Source: Actinomycetes bacterium | GTDB taxonomy: Bacteria; Actinomycetota; Acidimicrobiia; Acidimicrobiales; Acidimicrobiaceae | Assembly: GCA_021823045.1 (NCBI GenBank) | Contig: JAKAPB010000064.1 | Span: 1-8,033, forward strand | Length of the DNA stretch: 8,033 nt | Reading direction: 5' to 3' | Shown here: in pieces, positions 1 to 5,738 of the stretch | How the letters are laid out: the number at the start of each line of letters is the position of its first letter | How positions within the stretch are numbered: the stretch's first letter is position 1 | Translations under genes and position numbers: made by a program | The notes under the pieces: model-generated | The model's database searches: none | What the model was told of the DNA's origin: nothing | What the model saw: only the letters and a program-made list of their open reading frames with translations

Positions 1-413
1 GGAATTTCAGAATTTCCAACCTCATGAAAATTGACCTTGGCAACCCTCTTTTCCAATGGGACGGGGAAGATCGGCGGGGAAGAGATCTGCGACATCGTGG
101 TCTTTAAACCTGTGTCCTGCGGTCCGAATATGTCTATCTCCGCCCCGGGCATATCGAGTATCGGCATGAACGAGAAGCCTTGGATATGGTCCAAGTGGGT
201 ATGTGACAGTAGGACCAGTAGCCGCTTCTCCGTGCGGTTGCGCAGACTGAATCCCCTGGCTCCCGAACCAAGGTCGAATAGGATCGGGAGGCTAAAGCCG
301 AACGGGGACCTAAAACGGACCTCGACGCATGCCGAATTTCCGCCGTATCGATATGTGAGGGGACCCGGAGAGGGGACCGAACCCCTCACTCCCCAAAACC
401 GCAGGTGGAACAT
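1..413 (-). CDS. Metallo-beta-lactamase-fold hydrolase, N-terminal part (truncated by window edge)
   Basis: This is a minus-strand frame open from an ATG at 413 to the window edge, giving about 137 residues with the C-terminal part missing. The N-terminus carries FWGVRGSVPSPGP (residues 6-18) followed by RYGGNSACVEVR (22-33), the opening typical of one MBL-fold hydrolase group whose usual form is RYGGNTSCV. Next come the strand LFDLGSGAR (45-53) and the metal-binding motif SHTHLDH (70-76), which supplies H71, H73, D75 and H76. GFSFMPILDMPG and a FGP strand follow, as expected for the fold. Such proteins are cytosolic metal-dependent hydrolases, often phosphodiesterase-like; the substrate cannot be read from this fragment. 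The start is the only ATG, GTG or TTG after in-frame stops, but no strong Shine-Dalgarno sequence precedes it. It begins 57 bases after the pilT stop on the same strand, so co-transcription is possible. Family assignment is confident; function is not. Confidence 0.85.
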   Translation of the reverse strand, partial: MFHLRFWGVRGSVPSPGPLTYRYGGNSACVEVRFRSPFGFSLPILFDLGSGARGFSLRNRTEKRLLVLLSHTHLDHIQGFSFMPILDMPGAEIDIFGPQDTGLKTTMSQISSPPIFPVPLEKRVAKVNFHEVGNSEI

Positions 414-470
414 GATTAAATCGAAGCTAGCCGCCAGGGTGAAATTGATAATTTATCGCCGTGACCGTCG

Positions 471-1568
471 TCACATAATCGACTCGGGGGTCAGCATCCC
501 CCGCCTGGTCAAACTGAGACGCAAGTCATGGGGAGAGGTAGCATTTTCGAGGGCATCCTGGATCGAAATCGAACCCGCTTCAAATAGCTTCTCGAGGCTC
601 TGATCGAAGGTCATCATCCCGTAGAATTCGCCCTCGCGAATAATCCCAGCGAGGTCGGAGGTCTTGTCCGGCTCGATGATGCACTGCTGCACCCTCCCGT
701 TGGCAACCAGTACCTCCAAAGCCGGCACTCGAGACTTATGGTCAATCGTCGGTATCAACCGCTGGCTCACCACTCCCCTGATCACCGCAGCCAGTGAACT
801 CCGTATCTGGTGCTGCTGGTGGGGTGGGAAGAAGTCGACTATTCGGGTAATAGTCTCCACCGCATCGATTGTATGGAGTGTCGAAAGGACCAAGTGGCCC
901 GTCTCGGCCGCTTGTAGTGCGGCGGTAACCGTCTCTAGGTCCCTCATCTCTCCGACCAGGATGACGTCTGGGTCCTGCCTCATCGCAGCCCTCATAGCGT
1001 TGGCGAAAGACTGGGTATCGAATCCGATCTCGCGCTGATTCACTATCGCAGCCTTGTCGGAGTGGATGACCTCGATTGGATCCTCAATGGTAACGATGTG
1101 ACACGGCCTCGACCGGTTTACGTGGTCGACCATCGCAGCTAGCGTCGAAGTCTTACCCGATCCAGTTGGGCCGGTTATCAGGACCAATCCCCTAGGGTTG
1201 TCGGCGATCTTAGCCATCACTTCCGGCAGACCTAAGTCCGCAAATGTGGGAGGTTTTGCGGCTACCAGCCTCATGACCATAGAGACGAGACCCCGCTGCA
1301 TAAATGCGTTGACCCTAAGGCGCACCCCGAACTGGGTGGTATACGCGAAGTCCATCTCCTTTGTCGCCATAAAGATCGCCCAGGCTTCTTCGCCCATTGC
1401 ATCCCTGGCGATCTCGACCATCTTCTGCCCGTCGAGGGGTTGACCGGTTCGAAAATAGATCAAGCGGCCATTAATCCTCGCCCTAGGCATGGCATCAGCT
1501 TTGAGATGCAGGTCAGAACCCTTTACCCTTATGACCTCGGCGACCAAACCGTCAAGCAATGTACCCAT
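471..1568 (-). CDS. pilT: Type IV pilus retraction ATPase PilT
   Basis: The product is a 365-residue cytoplasmic hexameric secretion ATPase that depolymerises type IV pili and so powers twitching and pilus retraction. The N-terminal PAS-like domain (about 1-100) contains the family motif GSDLHL (17-22). The RecA-like domain has Walker A GPTGSGKT (133-140), the Asp box IVTIEDPIEVIH (158-169), Walker B DVILVGEMRD with E207 (201-210) and the His box QAAETGHLVLSTLHT (219-233). The full length and the C-terminal YGMMTFDQSL stretch (316-325) point to PilT rather than the larger PilB. The classical AIRNLIRE motif is replaced around 293-300 by VQQCIIEP, as I recall for actinobacterial PilT proteins. 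The ATG start is preceded by AGAAGGAAG, two bases upstream. No pilB, pilC or pilin gene is visible here, so pilT is separated from other pilus genes at least within this window. An MBL-fold gene follows on the same strand. Confidence 0.95.
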   Translation of the reverse strand: MGTLLDGLVAEVIRVKGSDLHLKADAMPRARINGRLIYFRTGQPLDGQKMVEIARDAMGEEAWAIFMATKEMDFAYTTQFGVRLRVNAFMQRGLVSMVMRLVAAKPPTFADLGLPEVMAKIADNPRGLVLITGPTGSGKTSTLAAMVDHVNRSRPCHIVTIEDPIEVIHSDKAAIVNQREIGFDTQSFANAMRAAMRQDPDVILVGEMRDLETVTAALQAAETGHLVLSTLHTIDAVETITRIVDFFPPHQQHQIRSSLAAVIRGVVSQRLIPTIDHKSRVPALEVLVANGRVQQCIIEPDKTSDLAGIIREGEFYGMMTFDQSLEKLFEAGSISIQDALENATSPHDLRLSLTRRGMLTPESIM

Positions 1569-1652
1569 TACTTCCTTCTATCGACATTAAGTGACTTCGC
1601 ATAAATACAAAAAATTCTCAACAGGTGGACACGTTCGTTCTATCTCGACTCC

Positions 1653-1681
1653 ATTATTCCACAGCCCTTGGGCTATTTCAG
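1653..1681 (-). promoter_or_regulatory. Possible sigma-70-type promoter of pilT with dyad in the spacer
   Basis: On the minus strand a CTGAAA element (-35-like, 4 of 6 matches to TTGACA) is followed after exactly 17 bases by AATAAT (-10-like, 5 of 6 matches to TATAAT). The spacer contains the perfect dyad AGCCC-AA-GGGCT (1663-1674), which could be an operator. The predicted transcript would start about 75-80 bases upstream of the pilT ATG. This is inspection only, and such matches occur by chance. Confidence 0.3.
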
Positions 1682-1773
1682 CAACTCAACGGCCAATTGG
1701 AGAAGTAGTCGAGTTCGGCTAGTTGTATTTTTAAATTCCAACTGCACGCTTTTTAAGGGCTTTGAAGCCGACT

Positions 1774-1822
<49 letters not shown>

Positions 1823-1861
1823 GAGGACAACTATACGGCCTTGGCGACAATTCAGTTGGCC

Positions 1862-2974
1862 CTATTCTGCCTCGAAGGTCTCGGAAGTAACTACGAACTT
1901 GTCGAGTGTCTCGTCGTCAATTTGACATCCAACCCCGGGGAGTTCCCAAGCTGCGATGGTCCCAGCTGAAGAGAAGACAACTTCGGGGTTTATGATGTCC
2001 TTCTCGAAATACCTCGCCGATGGTGCGGTATCACCTGGCATGTTGAAACCATCGAGGGTGGTCAATGCGACGTTGAAGGCCCGGCCGACCCCGGCTTCGA
2101 GTAGTCCTCCACACCACAGACCCATCTTGTGTTCTTTGCAGAACTTCTCGATCTTGAGAGACTCTGAGATTCCGCCGACTCGGGGCATCTTCAGGTTGAC
2201 AATTGAACAGGCTCCGAGTGCGTAGGCCTCCTCGAGGTCCCCAAGGCTACGAATACTCTCGTCAAGGCAGATCGGAGTAGCAATCTCTTTGGCCAAAATG
2301 CTGTGTTGATAGACATCGTCATAATTCAACGGCTGCTCGATCATCGTCAGACCGAAATCGTCGAGGTGTCTTAGCAGATCTAGGTCATCAAGAGAGTAGG
2401 CACTGTTTGCGTCGGCCATTAGCGGGAGATCCGGGAAGACCTCACGAAGTGCCCGAAGGGGAACTAGGTCGTATCCGGGCTTTATCTTGATCTTCACCCT
2501 CTTGTAACCAGCGTCGACGTAGCCCCCCACCTTTTCGACTAGGGCCTCGATAGTGGGCTGTATGCCGACGGAAATTCCAACGGCGACTTCGGTCTTTGTC
2601 CCACCGATGTACCTAAAGAGCGGGGTACCTTCAGTTTTTGCAAAAAGGTCCCACAGGGCCGCATCAAGCATCGCCTTTGCCATCTGGTTCCCCCGCACCT
2701 GTCGGAAAGCTTCAATTCCGTCCGAGGGAGATCGGAAGTCAAACTTCAGCATCCGAGGGATGAGAAACTCCTTCACGACGTAGTAGACCGATGCGTTAGT
2801 CTCTTCAAGGTAAAAGGGGTCGTTCGCCGCCCCGCACTCACCGATTCCAAAGGCGCAGTCACTGTATATAAGCGCCAGAAAGAACTCTTTGTCAACCTCG
2901 ACGCCGAAGCTCGTCTCAAAGGGCTCACGCATCGTCATCTTGACTCGCTTGAGTTCGACACGATCTATCTTCAT
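1862..2974 (-). CDS. menC: Enolase-superfamily o-succinylbenzoate synthase / N-acyl (N-succinyl) amino acid racemase
   Basis: This 370-residue cytosolic enzyme belongs to the muconate-lactonising subgroup of the enolase superfamily. The N-terminal capping domain spans about 1-130 and the (beta/alpha)-barrel follows. The barrel carries the KxK acid/base motif K161-I-K163, the metal ligands D188 (in MADAN), E213 (in MIEQPL) and D238 (in CLDES), and the opposite catalytic lysine K262 (in NLKMPRVGG). Positions match within a residue or two those of the Amycolatopsis-type NSAR/OSBS enzymes, and all catalytic residues are present. Known members convert SHCHC to o-succinylbenzoate in menaquinone synthesis, or racemise N-acylamino acids, or do both. 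The start ATG overlaps the upstream GNAT stop as ATGA and has GGGAGG seven bases before it, so the pair is probably translationally coupled. That partner favours the racemase role. No menaquinone gene is nearby, but bifunctionality cannot be excluded. Confidence 0.9.
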   Translation of the reverse strand: MKIDRVELKRVKMTMREPFETSFGVEVDKEFFLALIYSDCAFGIGECGAANDPFYLEETNASVYYVVKEFLIPRMLKFDFRSPSDGIEAFRQVRGNQMAKAMLDAALWDLFAKTEGTPLFRYIGGTKTEVAVGISVGIQPTIEALVEKVGGYVDAGYKRVKIKIKPGYDLVPLRALREVFPDLPLMADANSAYSLDDLDLLRHLDDFGLTMIEQPLNYDDVYQHSILAKEIATPICLDESIRSLGDLEEAYALGACSIVNLKMPRVGGISESLKIEKFCKEHKMGLWCGGLLEAGVGRAFNVALTTLDGFNMPGDTAPSARYFEKDIINPEVVFSSAGTIAAWELPGVGCQIDDETLDKFVVTSETFEAE

Positions 2975-3777
2975 CTACCAGCCTCCCAATTTGATGGCCT
3001 GCAGAACAGGTAACCGCAAAATGGTCGATCCGGCGTATGCCATATAGTTACCTCGGTCATTCCGCTAGCAAACAACTCGGTCACTACCTTTCTAAAAGCG
3101 GTGATCCACTTCAACGCTAGTTCGTAATCGAGATGCTCCCCTTGTACCGACCTGTTAGGTATAGCGACGGCATAGGGTCCCACTCGGGGCCAAGGGAGAG
3201 GGGAGACCACCGGAGAGCCGTCGAAATCATCCAAGAGCACCTCCGGGGATCCATCGCAGCTCTGCTCCGTCTTCTCTCGAGCTAAGTCAAGTCGAACTAT
3301 GAAACGATCGGTTGGAAGATTGGGACTCTGGAGGTCTCCCTCAATTTTGCCGTAGGCATTGACCTTGTATGAGACGACCCGCGCATTTAACTTGGAGAGG
3401 TTAAAGTAGCCATTGCGTGCTTGCAATGGGTCGTAGCTCCACATGATCGCAGGATATCCCATCTCTTTAGCGATCTTCTTCTGCAGCGACTTCATGGCGA
3501 ATCCCAATCCAGAATCGCGTTCAACTACCGCCGTCTCGTGTGACCAGAGCACCGTCTCTCCCTCGATTACGGCGGGGAAAGAGTAGGAAAAGCCAATGGG
3601 CGCCCCACCCCGCTTGGCCAAGAGAATTACCCCACCAAAGTAGAGGTGCACAGCCATTTCGGGCCCCGAGATAGACCCACCTTCGCCCCAGACCTCCTTA
3701 GAGAGCATCGCCACTAATTGGAGGTCTGCAAGGTCCGTCACTTGATAGATTTGCACCTCGCCATTGGAATGAGACAA
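2971..3777 (-). CDS. GNAT-superfamily N-acyltransferase (COG3375-like), partner of the menC-family enzyme
   Basis: With the TTG start at 3777 the product has 268 residues, close to the usual size of the uncharacterised GNAT family commonly found beside N-acylamino acid racemases. The acyl-CoA-binding motif A is recognisable as RDSGLGFAMKSLQ (87-99, an R-x-x-G-x-G pattern). It is followed by the family-typical WSYDPLQARNGYFNLSKL (113-130), then LPTDRFIVRLDL (154-165). The C-terminal part (about 200-258) contains PYAVAIPNRS and a helix-rich stretch also usual in this group. Expected chemistry is transfer of an acyl, probably succinyl, group from CoA to the amino group of a D-amino acid, giving the substrate of the downstream racemase; this is inferred from context. 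The stop overlaps the next start by four bases. An in-frame TTG at 3888 gives a longer reading, but it has no ribosome binding site and would add 37 residues unrelated to the domain. Confidence 0.85.
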   Translation of the reverse strand: MSHSNGEVQIYQVTDLADLQLVAMLSKEVWGEGGSISGPEMAVHLYFGGVILLAKRGGAPIGFSYSFPAVIEGETVLWSHETAVVERDSGLGFAMKSLQKKIAKEMGYPAIMWSYDPLQARNGYFNLSKLNARVVSYKVNAYGKIEGDLQSPNLPTDRFIVRLDLAREKTEQSCDGSPEVLLDDFDGSPVVSPLPWPRVGPYAVAIPNRSVQGEHLDYELALKWITAFRKVVTELFASGMTEVTIWHTPDRPFCGYLFCRPSNWEAGR

Positions 3778-3783
3778 ATCAGA

Positions 3784-3790
3784 CCTTTCC
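3784..3790 (-). promoter_or_regulatory. Shine-Dalgarno GGAAAGG deciding the TTG start of the GNAT gene
   Basis: GGAAAGG on the minus strand lies six bases before the TTG at 3777. The alternative TTG at 3888 has no purine-rich element at a suitable distance, and the conserved domain begins just after the 3777 start. This site therefore selects the shorter protein. Confidence 0.7.
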
Positions 3791-3907
3791 AGATTTATGT
3801 CGACCCCTCTCCCACATGCCCACAAAGTCGAGCCATCGGCCGTCGGGTCGAGTCTATCCAAATGGTGTTGAGGGCTGGGATGTGCCAAGGATCAGATATT
3901 GACCATC

Positions 3908-3924
3908 CAAAAAGTAACTTTTTG
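3908..3924. promoter_or_regulatory. AT-rich dyad, possible operator upstream of the GNAT/menC unit
   Basis: The arms CAAAAAGT and ACTTTTTG are perfect 8-base inverted repeats around a single central base. The dyad lies about 130 bases upstream of the GNAT start, in the 213-base gap (3778-3990) after the small membrane-protein gene. With a one-base loop it is better read as a protein-binding palindrome than as a hairpin, although a weak bidirectional terminator is an alternative. I found no convincing -35/-10 pair beside it. The rest of the gap shows no gene. Confidence 0.35.
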
Positions 3925-3990
3925 TGTCCGGCCCCCTTTTGCGAAGCGAGAACTGAAATGGGTACCGGTCTCAAAATAGAAGTGGCAAAA

Positions 3991-4236
3991 CTAGCCGAGG
4001 TCTCCCTCGCGTTTGTCGCGGCCGGTGGCACTTAGTCGGTCTCGTTGTAGATTTTCAATTCGATAGGCTGCGATTACCGCCGACAATACACCGACGGCGA
4101 CGAACGCGACGACCAAGGTAACCAGCAGCCTCTCCAACAGCGACGTGATACTCAAATAACCATTAGAAAACTCCACGATCGACGGTATGGTGACCACCAG
4201 GGATAGCAATACCGTCACCTTGAATCTGAGGCTCAA
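3991..4236 (-). CDS. Small predicted membrane protein downstream of the flhF-like gene
   Basis: This 81-residue protein is not one I recognise. It has a short basic start (MSLRFK), a first hydrophobic segment at about 7-23, a loop (SNGYLSITSLLER), a second strongly hydrophobic segment at about 37-57 (LLVTLVVAFVAVGVLSAV), and a charged, Arg/Asp/Glu-rich tail of about 24 residues. Two membrane spans with both ends in the cytoplasm is the simplest topology. The TTG start overlaps the TGA stop of the flhF-like gene as TTGA, and a near-perfect AAGGAGG lies four bases before it, so translation is very likely and coupled to that gene. It occupies the place where flhG often follows flhF but has no ATPase motif. 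A role linked to the flagellar base or to membrane anchoring of its neighbour is only an inference from position. Confidence 0.7.
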   Translation of the reverse strand: MSLRFKVTVLLSLVVTIPSIVEFSNGYLSITSLLERLLVTLVVAFVAVGVLSAVIAAYRIENLQRDRLSATGRDKREGDLG

Positions 4237-5738
4237 CCTACCTCCTTCAGATATCGATCGACCATCCGCATCCAGAGGGTATCGGTCGACCTCTCCCCCT
4301 CCAGTGCCAAGACCGGAATTCCATACTTGAACACCTCAAAGAGGTCGTCGGCAGAATTTATCGAACTCAACGATAGCGCGTCTATCCTTGGCAGAAAAGA
4401 GCGACCTAAAGACTGATCACCCTTGGGGTCATCAAGGTGAGCTACGATGACCGACGTCCGCCGGCCGAGCTTTTCAACGACCGGTATTACCTCTTGCTCG
4501 CTGAGCCATATTGCAAAGGACCTAGTAGAGCGGTGGCCCTCTGCGATCGCAGAGGTTACCCGCTGCAGGGCGGTTCCGAACCACTTTGGGATACCAGAGC
4601 CGGCGATGATAAACCTTCTGTCCGCGTCTACGCCATAGATGTCGCATACTCTATCGAAACTCGACATCGCCTGTTCGGACGAACCGACGAAGATCACCAC
4701 GTCACCGGAGTTGATGATCGGCCAATCGTGCAGTTCGGATACGAATTCGGCTAGCTGGTCGCGGATCATGTCCTGTTGGTTTTGTGTCTGTTGATTTTGG
4801 GACTGAAGTGAGTCACCGTTCTTCGACGATCGGGCGGCACCGATATGGGGGGTTGGAAATTTGATCAGGTTGGAATCGTCAGTGAGGTCAATGAGTAGGT
4901 CTTGGCCATTAGGTTGAGCGGACGACGGCATCCGTGTGGCAACCTTTCGCTCATCCCCTTTCGGATAGCGAAAACGCACTTCAGCCCCGGTCAGCCCGCC
5001 AGGGCCTTGGACTAAGAGCTCTCTCCCCCTAGTTATGTCGGACGTAGTCGCTGAGACCGTTATGACTTCGTCTTCTTCGTCGAGCGAGCGCCAAGATGGC
5101 TCAGATATCCTCGCCGGGACCCTCCACTTACCCTCGTTATTCACCACCATAGGCGTGTACAACGAAGCGATTTCCGATTTTGGCGAAGCAACCTGGGCAG
5201 CAAAATCCTCAGAACCCGTTGCTAGTAGTCCGTTAGTCACTGATCCCGTCAAGCTATTATCACGGCTATTATCCCGATACGCGGTTCGTGAGCCAGCTGT
5301 TGCATGGGATTTGGGGGCTTTGGCCAAACCCTTCTTTGCCGCAGCGGACAAAACCAGGGTATCTTCAGCCTCGGATCCGACAAAACTGTCGACTCCTACG
5401 GGCGCTTTCATCCCCTTGGCGGACATGTATGCGTTCTGGAGCTCAATCGCAAAGGATGCGTATTGAGTGGCCGGAAGTGGTGCCTGAGACTCCCGCTCCC
5501 CATGCAAAGATAGATCTCCCAAAACGTCGGTCCCCGATGTCGAAGGCAGTTCCATGGTCTGCGACTCCGAGATCCGTTCGATGAGTAACTCGTAGCGGTA
5601 CTTAGTGGAGAGTCCAAAAGCCGAGCGACGCTTAGTCCTAGTCGCCGAGACGATCTTGGCATCACCTTTGAACTTCTCCCTAATCTCCTCTAGGAGAACC
5701 TCGATAGAGTCACCGGTAAACTTCTGCAGTCTTGCCAC
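4233..5738 (-). CDS. flhF: FlhF-like flagellar protein with degenerate GTPase domain
   Basis: The product has 501 residues. Residues 1-57 match the FlhF N-terminal domain: LQKFTGDSIEVLLEEI, then GDAKIVSATRTKRR and FGLSTKYRYELLIERI, equivalent to the FlhF stretch that starts with a KKFTA-like motif and contains DAVILSTR. A long low-complexity linker follows (about 58-325), rich in Ser, Ala, Thr and Gln, with a Gln/Asn run (QSQNQQTQNQQ, 312-322). The C-terminal domain (about 326-501) has the outline of an SRP-type GTPase domain, but the place of the P-loop reads FVGSSEQAMSS (350-360). The glycine-lysine-threonine of GxxGxGKT is gone, and no DTAGR or TKxD motif is seen. FlhF normally uses GTP-dependent dimerisation at the membrane to set flagellar position and number; this one probably cannot bind GTP in the standard way. 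The GTG start has AGGGGTGG six bases upstream and lies 29 bases inside flhA, the canonical flhA-flhF order. The flhF identity rests on the N-terminus and gene order. Confidence 0.75.
   Translation of the reverse strand: MARLQKFTGDSIEVLLEEIREKFKGDAKIVSATRTKRRSAFGLSTKYRYELLIERISESQTMELPSTSGTDVLGDLSLHGERESQAPLPATQYASFAIELQNAYMSAKGMKAPVGVDSFVGSEAEDTLVLSAAAKKGLAKAPKSHATAGSRTAYRDNSRDNSLTGSVTNGLLATGSEDFAAQVASPKSEIASLYTPMVVNNEGKWRVPARISEPSWRSLDEEDEVITVSATTSDITRGRELLVQGPGGLTGAEVRFRYPKGDERKVATRMPSSAQPNGQDLLIDLTDDSNLIKFPTPHIGAARSSKNGDSLQSQNQQTQNQQDMIRDQLAEFVSELHDWPIINSGDVVIFVGSSEQAMSSFDRVCDIYGVDADRRFIIAGSGIPKWFGTALQRVTSAIAEGHRSTRSFAIWLSEQEVIPVVEKLGRRTSVIVAHLDDPKGDQSLGRSFLPRIDALSLSSINSADDLFEVFKYGIPVLALEGERSTDTLWMRMVDRYLKEVG
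4241..4247 (-). promoter_or_regulatory. Shine-Dalgarno AAGGAGG deciding the TTG start of the small membrane protein
   Basis: AAGGAGG, a near-perfect complement of the 16S rRNA 3' end, lies inside the last codons of the flhF-like gene and four bases before the TTG that overlaps its stop. It supports the small reading frame as a real gene and fixes its unusual start. Confidence 0.8.

Noticed and set aside
371..388. GC-rich inverted repeat (GAGGGG and CCCCTC around six bases) resembling a tRNA T-arm or a terminator stem
   Set aside because: The loop is too short for a T-loop, no other tRNA arms are near, and there is no T-run on either strand. It lies inside the conserved RGSVPSPG coding segment of the MBL-fold gene.
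461..474. Hairpin GTGAC-CGTC-GTCAC at the pilT stop
   Set aside because: The stem is only five pairs and no T-run follows on the minus strand, so a terminator is not supported.
31..603. Plus-strand open frame of 190 codons
   Set aside because: It lies opposite the conserved MBL-fold and pilT coding sequences, has no family resemblance, and is a shadow.
3795..4031. Minus-strand open frame of 78 codons between the small membrane protein and the GNAT gene
   Set aside because: It overlaps both neighbours in other frames, shows no recognisable feature, and has no good ribosome binding site.
3718..4035. Plus-strand open frame of 105 codons in the same gap
   Set aside because: It has no family resemblance, no ribosome binding site, and overlaps conserved GNAT coding sequence.
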